From positions 223,578 to 287,577 of the forward strand of contig CACYPF010000001.1 of NCBI GenBank assembly GCA_902776195.1: a DNA stretch of 64,000 nucleotides, in the 5' to 3' direction. Positions 18,411 to 28,218 of the stretch are shown one piece after another. Source of the DNA: an uncultured Prevotellaceae bacterium (lineage in GTDB: Bacteria; Bacteroidota; Bacteroidia; Bacteroidales; Bacteroidaceae). Made by a program: the position numbers and the translations under genes. The notes beneath the pieces were generated by a model, which saw nothing but the letters and a program-made list of their open reading frames with translations, searched no databases and was not told the DNA's origin. Numbering within the stretch: the first letter of the stretch is position 1; each line of letters opens with the position of its first letter.

Positions 18411-19877
18411 TCACATGGCCGAGCTGGCAAACAACCAGTCATAGATGCAAGAGCAGACACCGAAGAGCACGATACCTGCCGTGCATACGGCAAGGGCAAG
18501 ACGTGTCATACAGTCTGTCTTGAAGGTGGGCAGCGGATTGTCGGAGGTCTTGATATACATCGCCTTCACAATCAGCAGATAGTAGTACAGTGACACAACT
18601 GTGTTGATCAAGGCAATGAATACCACGAAATATGCCCAGAACGAACCCTGCTGTGCTGCTGCCATGAACACGAAGAACTTCGAGAACATACCTGCAAACG
18701 GTGGAATACCTGCCAGTGAGAACAAAGCGAGGGTCATGAGGAACGCCAGCTTCGGATTGGTCTGGTAGAGTCCGTTGTAGCTGTGCATCATCGTCGTACC
18801 ACCATTATTCTCCTCTACAGTAGAGATCACAGTGAAGACTGCCATGTTGGCAACGACATAGACAAGGATGTAATACATCAGTGCTGCCATACCGTTCTGT
18901 GAGGCACCAATCACCGCCAGCATGATATAACCTGCCTGTGAGATAGAGCTGAATGCCATGAAGCGCTTCAATTCCTTCTGACGGATAGCGAAGAGGTTGG
19001 CAATAGTGATGCTCAGTACGATAACGATATAGAGCATATACTCCCAATACTCGGTCAATGGAGCGAAGACCTTCACAAGGATGGTCATCAGCGCAAAGGC
19101 AGCGGCACCTTTGGAACATACACTCAGATAACCCGTGACAGGTGTTGGAGCACCCTCGTAGGTATCGGCAGTCCAGAAATGGAAAGGAACCAGTGAGAGT
19201 TTAAAGCCCAGTCCGCTGAAGAAGAATACAAGTCCCATGATGAGCATAGGCACCTGACTCTTATACTGTGCGAAGAAAGCGATACGCTGCATCACGTCAT
19301 CATAGTATAGTGTTCCTACCGATCCATAGATAAAGGAGATACCATAAAGCATCACGGCACTGGAGAAAGTAGCGGTGATGATATATTTGGCACCACCCTC
19401 GGCAGAGTTCTTCTTATGCTTGTCGAAAGCCACCAAGCACGCCATGGGCACACTTGCCATCTCCAGACCAAGGAAGAACATGAGGAAGTTACCACTCGAC
19501 ACCATCATGAACATACCCAGAAGCGTTGAGATGACGAGCTCGACATACTCACCGGCATTCTTCCGCACATCCGCACGGCTTGCCCAGGGGTGTGACATAA
19601 TCAGCACCACCAATGCTCCAAAGGTCAGGATAGCCTTGATGGCTGTGGTGGAGGCATTGTTGAAATACATTCCTCCAAATGCGGATACCTCACCATTATA
19701 GATCGGATTGATAAACAAGATGTGACACAAGAGGTAGACCAAGGGACCAAATGTCGCAACTACCACTAAAGAGCGCTTCTCAGTACCTTTTGTGAACATA
19801 TCACAGAGAAATACCACAATAAGAGTCAGCACGAGAATCACCTCTGGCATCATCTGTAAGAATTGTCCGTAATTCAT
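18411..19877 (-). CDS. nuoN: NADH-quinone oxidoreductase-like complex I, subunit N
   Basis: 488 residues, about 14 membrane helices. NuoN is one of three antiporter-like proton-pumping subunits of complex I. The proton-antiporter domain is recognisable by GFKLSLVPFHFWTADTYEGAPTPVTGYLSV, with the Lys and His residues of the pumping channel, and by the QKELKRFMAFSSISQAGYIMLA segment. It is the last gene of the ten-gene nuo operon, 18 nt after nuoM and followed by a terminator. Length and motifs are normal. Confidence 0.95.
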   Translation of the reverse strand: MNYGQFLQMMPEVILVLTLIVVFLCDMFTKGTEKRSLVVVATFGPLVYLLCHILFINPIYNGEVSAFGGMYFNNASTTAIKAILTFGALVVLIMSHPWASRADVRKNAGEYVELVISTLLGMFMMVSSGNFLMFFLGLEMASVPMACLVAFDKHKKNSAEGGAKYIITATFSSAVMLYGISFIYGSVGTLYYDDVMQRIAFFAQYKSQVPMLIMGLVFFFSGLGFKLSLVPFHFWTADTYEGAPTPVTGYLSVCSKGAAAFALMTILVKVFAPLTEYWEYMLYIVIVLSITIANLFAIRQKELKRFMAFSSISQAGYIMLAVIGASQNGMAALMYYILVYVVANMAVFTVISTVEENNGGTTMMHSYNGLYQTNPKLAFLMTLALFSLAGIPPFAGMFSKFFVFMAAAQQGSFWAYFVVFIALINTVVSLYYYLLIVKAMYIKTSDNPLPTFKTDCMTRLALAVCTAGIVLFGVCSCIYDWLFASSAM

Positions 19878-19895
19878 ATCTTATACCCTCCTTTT

Positions 19896-21377
19896 TTAAA
19901 TGATATTAGCCAAAATAGGACCTACAGCGTCAGAGATGACGTTGCTTGCCCATAAGGGGAACAAACCGAGACCTGCCACACAAGCGATGAGGCAGATGAC
20001 TGCGACACGCTCATCCCATGTGGCATCGGTCAACTCCAGATAATGCTTGTTCTTCACCTCACCATACAGGATCTTACCTACCACACGGAGGATATAGACG
20101 GCTGTCACGACAATGGACGTACAAGCAATGATGGTAGCGACACGATGGAACTGGTCGGGATTCTCGAAAGAACCCACGAAGATGGTCATCTCAGCAATGA
20201 AACCAGAGAAGCCCGGCAGACCGAGGTTGGCAAGACCTGCCACTACATAACCCACGGCAAGGAATGGCATGATCTTCATCAGACCGTCCAAGTAACGGAT
20301 GTCACGGGTATGGGTACGTCCATAGATCATACCGATGAGGGCGAAGAAGAGTGCCGTCATCAGACCGTGAGAGAGCATCTGCAGGATTGCACCCGTACAG
20401 GATGTCTTGGTCATCATCAACAGGGCGAAGAGCACCAGACCGCAGTGGGACACAGAACTGTAGGCATTGATATACTTCAAGTCGGTCTGTACACATGCGG
20501 AGAAGGCTCCGTACACTACAGAGATCGTAGTGAGAATCAGGAATATCCACGCCAACTCATTGGCGGCATCGGGCAACAGATACATGGCAACGCGGAAACA
20601 GCCATAGCCTCCGAGCTTCATCAGCACACCGGCATGCAGCATAGACACTGCCGTAGGGGCGGAAGCATGACCGTCAGGTGACCATGTGTGGAAGGGGAAG
20701 AGAGCACCCAGCACACCGAATCCGATGAAGATGAAGGGGAAGAACACCTTCTGAGTCTCCACAGGAATATTGTGCATGGCAGCAATCTCGTTGACATTCA
20801 TCGTCGTAGCACCACTGTAATAGTAGATACCCAAGATACCGAGAATCAAGAGGGCAGAACCTCCCATCAGCATCAGGGTCAACTTCATTGCGGCATACTC
20901 CTTGTTACCACTACCCCACACACCAATCAACAGATACATCGGGATCAAAGCCACCTCATAGAACATGAACATCGTGAACATGTCTGTGCAGATGAAGAAA
21001 CCATAAACACCCGTGGAAAGGAGCGTGAACCACAGGAAATACTCCTTCGTCATCGGCTTCAACTGCCAAGAGGCGAATGTTCCTGTGAACACGATGATAC
21101 TTGACAACAACAGCATCACGACAGAGATACCGTCAACACCTACCGAGTAGGCGATGTTCAGTGGTTTGAACCACGGTGTGGATGCTGCCAGCAACATCAC
21201 GTCAGTATTACCTGCCGCACGCTGCTGGATAAAATAGATGGTCAGCCATATAGACAGGGCGAGTAAGCACGACGCACCAGCCACCATCACGCCACGCACC
21301 TGATTAAGGTTCTTGGCAAGCCAAAGACCCAGTAGCATCAGGGCGGGAATGCAAACAAATAAACTTAGTATATTCAT
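19896..21377 (-). CDS. nuoM: Complex I, subunit M
   Basis: 493 residues, antiporter-like membrane subunit with about 14 helices. Diagnostic segments are FTLLSTGVYGFFICTDMFTMFMFYEVALIPMYLLIG (carrying the conserved channel Glu), FPFHTWSPDGHASAPTAVSMLHAGVLMKLGGYG and DLKYINAYSSVSHCGLVLFA. It transports protons in the membrane arm. It lies between nuoL and nuoN, 6 nt after nuoL. Confidence 0.96.
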   Translation of the reverse strand: MNILSLFVCIPALMLLGLWLAKNLNQVRGVMVAGASCLLALSIWLTIYFIQQRAAGNTDVMLLAASTPWFKPLNIAYSVGVDGISVVMLLLSSIIVFTGTFASWQLKPMTKEYFLWFTLLSTGVYGFFICTDMFTMFMFYEVALIPMYLLIGVWGSGNKEYAAMKLTLMLMGGSALLILGILGIYYYSGATTMNVNEIAAMHNIPVETQKVFFPFIFIGFGVLGALFPFHTWSPDGHASAPTAVSMLHAGVLMKLGGYGCFRVAMYLLPDAANELAWIFLILTTISVVYGAFSACVQTDLKYINAYSSVSHCGLVLFALLMMTKTSCTGAILQMLSHGLMTALFFALIGMIYGRTHTRDIRYLDGLMKIMPFLAVGYVVAGLANLGLPGFSGFIAEMTIFVGSFENPDQFHRVATIIACTSIVVTAVYILRVVGKILYGEVKNKHYLELTDATWDERVAVICLIACVAGLGLFPLWASNVISDAVGPILANII

Positions 21378-21383
21378 AATCGT

Positions 21384-23381
21384 TTAGATGCTTAAAAGGA
21401 TTAATGTTAAAGCTACGGTGCCCGTCAGGAACCATACGGCATACTGACGAACGTCACCACTCTGCCAGGGACGGATAGACTCACCAGCCTCGTTGGCACC
21501 CCATGCCAGGAAGTTGAAGGTACCGTCAACAACATGACGGTCGAACCATGCAATAGGTGTGGAGATGCAACGGAAGATGATACGGTGAGTGACATACTGC
21601 CATATCTCATCCTGATAGAAACGCTTATAGGCTGCCTGATGCAGACGTGGGAACTGCTTGTACAGACGGTCGGCAATAGGCTGGCTCTCTCCTTTATAGA
21701 TATAGGTGGCAAGACATATACTCAGGATAGCGATCACCGTGGAGGTCAATGCTATCTGTGTATCGAAATGAATGGTATAGTTGGTACCTGCGGCACTGAC
21801 AAACTGACCGAAAGAACCACCCCACCCTGCGAAGCCGGCGATAGTGGTATAAATACCCACACCGCATGTGATGACGCAAAGGATAATCAATGGAATAGTC
21901 ATCGTGGCTGGAGCCTCATGGGGTGTATGATGCTCATGCGCCTCCTTGTTCTCTGTACCCCAGAAGATACCGTAGTACAGACGGAACATATAGAAAGCGG
22001 TCATGGCAGCGATACCCGTCATAATCCATCCCACTACAGGACTGTAGGCGAAACATGCCGTGATAATCTCATCCTTCGAGCTGAAACCAGAGAAGAATGG
22101 AATACCGGCAATCGCCAGACAGCTGATCAGGAAGGTGATATGGGTGATAGGCATGTACTTACGAAGTCCTCCCATCAACGCCATCTCATTACTATGGACG
22201 GCATGGATGATACAACCGGCACCCAGGAACAGGCAAGCCTTGAACATGGCATGGGTGAACAGATGGAACATACCAGCCATGAAACCTAACTGCGCATGAT
22301 TGTCAAGTACTGCCTCATGACCAGGGAGAGAAACACCCAGTGCCACCATCATAAACGCAATCTGTGAAATGGTGGAGAAAGCAAGTACACGCTTGATATC
22401 ACTCTGAGCACAGGCAACTGCTGCTGCATAGAAAGCTGTGAAGACACCCACCCATACGACGATGCTCAACTGCGGCTGAGCATACTCAATCCACAGAGGG
22501 AACATACGGGCAATCTGGAACACGCCGGCAACCACCATCGTGGCAGCGTGGATCAATGCGCTGACAGGTGTCGGACCCTCCATGGCATCGGGCAACCAGA
22601 TATGCAACGGGAACATCGCACTCTTACCAGCACCACCGATGAACATCAGTACCAGTGCGGTCGGTAAGATGAACGCTCCTGCTGCCATTGCCTTGGCTGC
22701 ATTACCCTCGATGAACGGAGTAGTACCCACGCCCATCTGGATGTCTCCCGCAAAGGAGAAGCTGAACGAGTCAGTGTAGTAACCGAAGAGCAGGATACCG
22801 ATCAAGAAGAACATATCCGCGAAACGAGTCACGATAAATGCCTTCTTAGAAGCGGCAATAGCTGGCTTCAAAGGATAGTAGAAACCAATCAGCAAGTAAG
22901 ATGACACGCCTACCAACTCCCAGAACGTATACATCTGGAAGATATTCGTGGCAAGTACGAGTCCGAGCATAGACATCGTGAACAGCGAGAGGAAGGCGTA
23001 GTAACGCTGGAAACCCTTCTCACCGTGCATATAGCCGAATGAGTAGATATGTACCATGAACGATACCGTAGAGATGACTATCAGCATCATGACCGAGATA
23101 GGATCCAGCAGGATACCCATATCGAAATGCAGATTGCCCAACGGCAGCCAGGTGAAGTTATAAGGAACGATGGTGGCAAAGGTACCATCGGCAAGACGGT
23201 CAGCACCGAAATAGGCGAAAGCCGTCAGGTATGACAGTACCGTCACCAGTCCCAGGGATGTAGTACCGATAAGACCTGCTGTCTTATACGACATCTTCAT
23301 ACCTGCAAGCGCAAGAATCACAAAGGATAACGCCGGCAGCAGAAGAATCAGGAATGAATAACTATATATTTCCATAACCAT
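21384..23381 (-). CDS. nuoL: Complex I, subunit L
   Basis: 665 residues, the largest antiporter-like subunit. The N-terminal and core signature YYAFLSLFTMSMLGLVLATNIFQMYTFWELVGVSSYLLIGFYY is followed by MFPLHIWLPDAMEGPTPVSALIHAATMVVAGVF and DIKRVLAFSTISQIAFMMVALG. The C-terminal extension contains the long lateral helix that spans the membrane arm in complex I. The first ATG (MVMEIYSY) is at 23381, touching the nuoK stop; the ATG two codons later (23375) is equally possible. It is 6 nt before nuoM. Confidence 0.96.
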   Translation of the reverse strand: MVMEIYSYSFLILLLPALSFVILALAGMKMSYKTAGLIGTTSLGLVTVLSYLTAFAYFGADRLADGTFATIVPYNFTWLPLGNLHFDMGILLDPISVMMLIVISTVSFMVHIYSFGYMHGEKGFQRYYAFLSLFTMSMLGLVLATNIFQMYTFWELVGVSSYLLIGFYYPLKPAIAASKKAFIVTRFADMFFLIGILLFGYYTDSFSFSFAGDIQMGVGTTPFIEGNAAKAMAAGAFILPTALVLMFIGGAGKSAMFPLHIWLPDAMEGPTPVSALIHAATMVVAGVFQIARMFPLWIEYAQPQLSIVVWVGVFTAFYAAAVACAQSDIKRVLAFSTISQIAFMMVALGVSLPGHEAVLDNHAQLGFMAGMFHLFTHAMFKACLFLGAGCIIHAVHSNEMALMGGLRKYMPITHITFLISCLAIAGIPFFSGFSSKDEIITACFAYSPVVGWIMTGIAAMTAFYMFRLYYGIFWGTENKEAHEHHTPHEAPATMTIPLIILCVITCGVGIYTTIAGFAGWGGSFGQFVSAAGTNYTIHFDTQIALTSTVIAILSICLATYIYKGESQPIADRLYKQFPRLHQAAYKRFYQDEIWQYVTHRIIFRCISTPIAWFDRHVVDGTFNFLAWGANEAGESIRPWQSGDVRQYAVWFLTGTVALTLILLSI

Positions 23382-23690
23382 TTACCATTTCATATTCTTA
23401 ATACTGTCAACGGTATCGCTCTTGAAGTTGCGATAGACATTGATGATAATTGCGATAGCCACAGCACACTCGGCTGCACAGACTCCAATAGCGAAGAGTG
23501 TCATGAACATACCCTCCATGGAACCAGGATAGAGCAGGCGGTTAAAAGCGGCGAAATTGATATCAACGGCATTGAGCACCAACTCAACAGAGATGAGCAT
23601 GGCAACCAGATTACGACGGGTGATGAAACCGTACACGCCGATGAAGAACAACAGTGCGCTAAGCACGAAATAACATTCTACAGGTACCAT
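23382..23690 (-). CDS. nuoK: Complex I, subunit K
   Basis: 102 residues, three membrane helices, MrpC-like. The start is the ATG at 23690 (MVPVECYFVLSALLFFIGVYGFITRRN); a longer frame upstream lies inside nuoJ. It carries the conserved helix-embedded glutamates in ISVELVLNAV and CAAECAVAIAI, which form part of the proton path between the hydrophilic and antiporter modules. It overlaps the nuoJ stop by one base (TAATG). Confidence 0.95.
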   Translation of the reverse strand: MVPVECYFVLSALLFFIGVYGFITRRNLVAMLISVELVLNAVDINFAAFNRLLYPGSMEGMFMTLFAIGVCAAECAVAIAIIINVYRNFKSDTVDSIKNMKW

Positions 23691-24211
23691 TATTCGTTCT
23701 CCTCCTTTCTTGCAATAACCAAACCACCAATAATACATGCCAACAGGAATACGGAGATGAACTCAAAAGGCAGGATATACTGATACTTATCAGCACCTAC
23801 CAATGCCATACCGATCTTCTTCATCGGCACCTCCTCATCAGGCATTGACATGGCTGTATACATAAACTGATTCTTCAGCAGCACCAAGATCACAACAGCA
23901 CAGCCCACTATACTCAACAGTGCTCCACAAATAGCACGGCTGAGTTTGATACGCTTTATCGTACCCTGCAGCGTACGCTTGCTCACCAACTGGATGGCAA
24001 AGACGAAAATCATCGTCACGCCACCGGCATATACAGCAATCTGTGCCGCACCTAAATAAGTATAGTCGAGCAGGAAGTAAAGACCTGCCACACCTAAGAG
24101 CACGAACAACATGAAAGTTGCGGCCCGCATGATTCGCGTTGTCATCACACACATCAGGGCTGAGCCGATGATGACGACAGCGAGGATGCAAAACATTACT
24201 AAATTTGCCAT
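23690..24211 (-). CDS. nuoJ: Complex I, subunit J
   Basis: 173 residues, five membrane helices. The pattern PxxAAxxxLxxxxGLYxLLxxxFLGAAQIxVYAGGVTMIFVFAI typical of NuoJ is present as RAATFMLFVLLGVAGLYFLL... and AAQIAVYAGGVTMIFVF. The C-terminal part is variable, as in the family. It is located between nuoI and nuoK, with a 5-nt gap after nuoI and a one-base overlap with nuoK. Confidence 0.94.
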   Translation of the reverse strand: MANLVMFCILAVVIIGSALMCVMTTRIMRAATFMLFVLLGVAGLYFLLDYTYLGAAQIAVYAGGVTMIFVFAIQLVSKRTLQGTIKRIKLSRAICGALLSIVGCAVVILVLLKNQFMYTAMSMPDEEVPMKKIGMALVGADKYQYILPFEFISVFLLACIIGGLVIARKEENE

Positions 24212-24216
24212 AGTCC

Positions 24217-24762
24217 TTACTTCGTTTTAGTATTAAACTTACCAATCTCAAAGTCGGCACCACCTTCTATCAGGTTAGGCAGTGAACCACCTTGATAGAC
24301 CTCTTTGTCGAGATGGAGCACCAGTTTGTTGCGGTCGAACACCGCATTCTCGAAGTCATTGGTAAACTCAATGGCATCGAAATTACATGCATTGGTGCAT
24401 AACTGACAGAACATACAGTCACCCAAGTCATACAGATAGTCGTCCAGCACCTTCTTCTTCTTTCCCGTCTCAGGATCCTCCTGCATGTGGGAAACAATCT
24501 TGATAGTACCATTAGGACATGACTTCTCACACAAGGTACATGCCGTACATTTATAAGAACCGTCCTCATTACGCTTGAACACCAAACGTCCACGATGACG
24601 TTTCGCCACATGCAGCGTCGTCTTACGGTTTTCGGGATACTGCTCCGTCGACTTGTTGGTGAAGAAGTCCTTGAAATACTCTTTCCAAGTGACTCCCATA
24701 CCAGTGGCAAGGGTCTTCAGGGCATGCCCGATTTCTCCGAAATATGATTTATTTTCTTCCAT
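24217..24762 (-). CDS. nuoI: Complex I, subunit I (two 4Fe-4S clusters)
   Basis: 181 residues. Two ferredoxin-type motifs are complete: Cys72/75/78 with Cys82, and Cys116/119/122 with Cys126, each CxxCxxCxxxC. These bind clusters N6a and N6b, which pass electrons to NuoB. The N-terminal ~45 residues contain an amphipathic helix (GHALKTLATGMGVTWKEYF) for membrane attachment, and the C-terminus extends about 45 residues past the second cluster. In a complex without NuoEFG this subunit is the likely entry point for an unidentified electron donor. The upstream gap to nuoH (40 nt) holds two short palindromes. Confidence 0.95.
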   Translation of the reverse strand: MEENKSYFGEIGHALKTLATGMGVTWKEYFKDFFTNKSTEQYPENRKTTLHVAKRHRGRLVFKRNEDGSYKCTACTLCEKSCPNGTIKIVSHMQEDPETGKKKKVLDDYLYDLGDCMFCQLCTNACNFDAIEFTNDFENAVFDRNKLVLHLDKEVYQGGSLPNLIEGGADFEIGKFNTKTK

Positions 24763-24776
24763 TTTTCTTTAATTTA

Positions 24777-24808
24777 TATAGTTACTATAGGCACTATAGT
24801 TACTATAG
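24777..24808. repeat. Duplicated short palindrome between nuoH and nuoI
   Basis: The stretch holds two copies of tatagttactata, and the second extends to ctatagttactatag: 7-bp arms CTATAGT/ACTATAG around a central T. The distal copy overlaps the nuoH stop codon. It could form small intercistronic hairpins in the nuo mRNA. Confidence 0.6.
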
Positions 24809-25888
24809 ATACCAACCCAATGCCACCACGATAGTCATCAATACCAGATTAATCAGTGACAGCGGCATCAGATACTTCCACTCCAGCTTCAGAATCTGGT
24901 CAATACGAAGACGTGGGAAGGTCCACTTAATCCACATCAGTATCCATACCAGGGCAAAGGTCTTACCCAAGAACCAGACGATACCTGGGATATAGTTCAT
25001 AACAGCGTCGAAAGCCTCCACACCGATATTGACAGGAGCCCAACCGCCAAGGAAGACAGTAGCGGCAATACCTGCGGTGATAAAGAGGTTCATAAACTCA
25101 GCGAGGTAGAAGTAACCAAAGCCCATACCACTATACTCCGTATGGTGACCTGCCGTCAACTCGCTCTCAGCCTCAGCCATGTCGAACGGTCCGCGGTTAG
25201 CCTCCGCATTACCGGCAACCAGGAAAGTCAGGAAGGCGATGATAGCAGGGATATGTCCCTGACAGATCAACCACTTGAAAGGACCCGTCTGTGCCTCCAC
25301 GATACCAGAGACCTGCATGGTACCCGTCAGGATTACAGCAGTTATCAGACAAAGGCAGAGCGACAACTCGTAAGAAATCATCTGTACAGCACTACGCATG
25401 GCAGACACCACTGAGTACTTGTTGTTAGAGCCCCATCCTGCGAGGAAGATACCAATAATACCTATCGAGGAAATAGCTGTCAAGAGGAACACACCCACGT
25501 TGAAGTCAAGGATGGTGGCACCATTGTTCCACGGCAGGAATGCAAAGGCACCCACAGAGCCGATGACAACAAGGATAGGAGCAACGATATACAGGAACTT
25601 ATCTGCCTTGTCGACAAAGAAGATCTCCTTGATGAGCATCTTCAATACATCGGCAAGTACCTGCAATAATCCCCAATAACCGACACGCATCGGACCAAGA
25701 CGGCACTGGAAATAAGCACATACCTTACGTTCCATAAAAATCAGAACCATGGCGATAAGCGCATAAGCTGCCAAGATAATGACACCTACCAGCACACATT
25801 CTATCAATATCGACCAAAAGTCACCCAAACCTAAGGTCACCCTGAGTAATTGGTCGAACCATTGTGTTACAATACTAAAATCAAACAT
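24803..25888 (-). CDS. nuoH: Complex I, subunit H
   Basis: 361 residues, eight or more membrane helices. Conserved NuoH segments are MERKVCAYFQCRLGPMRVGYWGLLQVLADVLKMLIKE, ERRKxxGxxQxRxGP-like at residues 52-69, and RGPFDMAEAESELTAGHHTEYSGMGFGYFYLAEF, which lines the quinone chamber. The latter keeps the acidic residues needed for coupling quinone reduction to proton transfer. The gene sits 12 nt after nuoCD and 40 nt before nuoI. Normal length and no irregularities. Confidence 0.96.
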   Translation of the reverse strand: MFDFSIVTQWFDQLLRVTLGLGDFWSILIECVLVGVIILAAYALIAMVLIFMERKVCAYFQCRLGPMRVGYWGLLQVLADVLKMLIKEIFFVDKADKFLYIVAPILVVIGSVGAFAFLPWNNGATILDFNVGVFLLTAISSIGIIGIFLAGWGSNNKYSVVSAMRSAVQMISYELSLCLCLITAVILTGTMQVSGIVEAQTGPFKWLICQGHIPAIIAFLTFLVAGNAEANRGPFDMAEAESELTAGHHTEYSGMGFGYFYLAEFMNLFITAGIAATVFLGGWAPVNIGVEAFDAVMNYIPGIVWFLGKTFALVWILMWIKWTFPRLRIDQILKLEWKYLMPLSLINLVLMTIVVALGWYL

Positions 25889-25900
25889 AATCTTCGCTTT

Positions 25901-27514
25901 TTATCGGTCGATATCAGGAATTACAAAGTCAATAGCAGCACCCGTAGCCACCAGGTCGGCAATCTTCTGACCACGCAGCATCGGATCAAGGGCACCTGTC
26001 AGGGACAGTCCCATCGGACGCATCTTCAAACGGTAAGGGCTCTTGTCACCACGTGAGTCGAGATAGACACCAAACTCACCGCTGGCGCCCTCGACAGAGA
26101 AGTACCACTGTCCTTCGGGAACCTTGATAATCGGTTTCTGCTTCACATAGAAATCACCCTCGGGGATATTATCGATGAGCTGCTCGATGATATGCAGGCT
26201 CTGATACATCTCGTTGATATGGCAAGTATAACGGTCCATGGTGTCACAACCCGTCATAATGACCTGCTCCCACTCTACCTTATCGTACATGACATAAGGA
26301 TGGTTCTTGCGGACATCATTCTTCCAACCGGCAGCACGACCGGCAGGACCTGTGACAGCATAGCTGATACAATCCTCCTTGCCCATCGGGCCAACCTTCT
26401 CGAAACGGTTATGGGTGATGATGTTATCACCAAACACATCCACATACTCCTGAATGATTGGTTTCAGGTATTTCACCAGATCCTTCACGTTCTTCACGAA
26501 GTTAGGATCGATATCATCCTGCAGTCCACCGATTCTATAATAGTTCTGGATGAGTCGTCCACCTGTAGTCTCCTCCATGCAGTTGAGCACATGCTCACGG
26601 TCACGCATCGAATAGAGGAAAGCTGTCAGCGCACCCATATCCTGTGCACAGCAACCGACATACAGCAGGTGTGAGTCGATACGCTGTAACTCATCCATGA
26701 TAGTACGGATATACTTGATACGATCGGTCAGTTCCACACCCATTCCCTCTTCTATGACACCTACCAGGGCATGACGGTGCATCATGGCAGAAAGATAGTT
26801 CAGACGGTCGGTCAACGCCAATGTCTGAGGATAGGTCATCGTCTCACACATCTTCTCGATACCACGGTGGATATATCCTAAGTGCGGATAGACACGCTTC
26901 ACCGTCTCACCGTCAAGGACAGTCTGCAGACGCAGTACACCATGAGTTGACGGGTGCTGAGGACCGATGTTTATCACATAGTCATCAGAAGTGAAGAGTT
27001 TATTCTGCTTCGACTGCAAGTTACCGTCACGGTCAAAATAATACTCCAAGCCATAATCTACCTCCACATCATCAGCCAGTGTGTAGCTGTCATCGAACTT
27101 CCAGTCCTTACGGAAAGGATAACCCTTGAAGTCATTTCTCAGGAAGAGACGACGCATGTCGGGATGACCAATGAAGACAATACCGAAGAAGTCATAGACC
27201 TCACGCTCCAGCAAATCGGCAACCTTCCATATATTGATAACCGTAGGGAGGTATGGCACGACCTGACCATCTGTCTCACCAACACCATTGGAGGCGATGC
27301 CGTCACCACATACCTGAGTACGGGCAATCATCTTCACAGAACAACGCTCATGAGTCTCCGTATTCTCCAAGATATAGATACATCCCAGACCCTCTTCCGG
27401 ACCGAAGTCCTCTCCGACAATCGTTACAAGATAGTCAAAATGCTTCTTCTCCTTCAAGTTCTGCATCTCAGAAGCGAACTTGTCGTAATCGAATGATAAG
27501 AATTCTAATTTCAT
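25901..27514 (-). CDS. nuoC: Complex I, fused subunits C and D
   Basis: 537 residues: an N-terminal NuoC domain (about 1-135, with VADLLEREVYDFFGIVFIGHPDMRRLFLRNDFKGYPFRKD) fused to NuoD (about 160-537, starting near DDYVINIGPQHPSTHGVLR). The NuoD part forms the quinone-binding site with NuoB; the HPSTHG motif and GVCLDSRGDKSPYRLKMR-like C-terminal segment (here GVYLDSRGDKSPYRLKMR) are intact. Fusion of C and D is common in Bacteroidetes and enterobacteria. The ATG overlaps the nuoB stop in an ATGA. Confidence 0.96.
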   Translation of the reverse strand: MKLEFLSFDYDKFASEMQNLKEKKHFDYLVTIVGEDFGPEEGLGCIYILENTETHERCSVKMIARTQVCGDGIASNGVGETDGQVVPYLPTVINIWKVADLLEREVYDFFGIVFIGHPDMRRLFLRNDFKGYPFRKDWKFDDSYTLADDVEVDYGLEYYFDRDGNLQSKQNKLFTSDDYVINIGPQHPSTHGVLRLQTVLDGETVKRVYPHLGYIHRGIEKMCETMTYPQTLALTDRLNYLSAMMHRHALVGVIEEGMGVELTDRIKYIRTIMDELQRIDSHLLYVGCCAQDMGALTAFLYSMRDREHVLNCMEETTGGRLIQNYYRIGGLQDDIDPNFVKNVKDLVKYLKPIIQEYVDVFGDNIITHNRFEKVGPMGKEDCISYAVTGPAGRAAGWKNDVRKNHPYVMYDKVEWEQVIMTGCDTMDRYTCHINEMYQSLHIIEQLIDNIPEGDFYVKQKPIIKVPEGQWYFSVEGASGEFGVYLDSRGDKSPYRLKMRPMGLSLTGALDPMLRGQKIADLVATGAAIDFVIPDIDR

Positions 27515-28218
27515 ACGGCAGCCTCCTTCTTCAATTCTTCCACAAACTCCTGTGGCACATCTGTCACCACGATAGGCTCACGGCGGGTATCACCAATCTT
27601 GCGTGCCAACAGCTCCTCATTGGAAACACCAAGTTCACGCTCCTCTTTAGTCTGCTTATGGTTTGCACCACCGAAGAATTTCTCCACCTTCACCTTGCGC
27701 TGTAACTGCATCATACCATACATGATAGCCTCAGGACGAGGAGGACATCCTGGGATGAACACATCAACAGGAACAATCTCCTCTATACCTTTCACCACAT
27801 GATAACTCGATTTAAAAGGACCGCCACTGATAGCGCAGCCACCAACTGCTATCACATATTTCGGTTCTGCCATCTCGTCGTACAGACGTTTCAAAGCAGG
27901 TGCCATCTTATGCGTGATAGTACCGGCACACATAATCAAGTCTGCCTGACGGGGAGAGTTACGGGTTACCTCAAAGCCAAAACGGGCAAAGTCGTAACGC
28001 GAACAACCGCAGGCCATAAACTCAATACCACAACATGATGTGGCAAAGGTCAAAGACCACAGGGAGTTGGCACGTCCCCAGTTGATCAACTTGTCAAGGG
28101 AACCAACCACTACGTTAGTGCCACCCTCTTGCAATTCATCAACAAGCTTGTCCAAAGTCTCATTGTCCTTCCATTCCTCATAAGGAATACTCTTGATGTA
28201 CGGTTTCCTTACTTCCAT
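27511..28218 (-). CDS. nuoB: Complex I, subunit B (N2 cluster)
   Basis: 235 residues from the ATG at 28218 (MEVRKPYIKS); a longer open frame upstream overlaps nuoA and is not credible. The four ligands of the N2 cluster are Cys62, Cys63, Cys128 and Cys158 (SCCGIEF, GGCAIS, PGCPPRPE). The C-terminus extends about 60 residues past the family core (VEKFFGGANHKQTKEE...), which looks lineage specific. The start overlaps the nuoA stop by 10 nt and the stop overlaps nuoC by 4 nt. Confidence 0.96.
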   Translation of the reverse strand: MEVRKPYIKSIPYEEWKDNETLDKLVDELQEGGTNVVVGSLDKLINWGRANSLWSLTFATSCCGIEFMACGCSRYDFARFGFEVTRNSPRQADLIMCAGTITHKMAPALKRLYDEMAEPKYVIAVGGCAISGGPFKSSYHVVKGIEEIVPVDVFIPGCPPRPEAIMYGMMQLQRKVKVEKFFGGANHKQTKEERELGVSNEELLARKIGDTRREPIVVTDVPQEFVEELKKEAAV

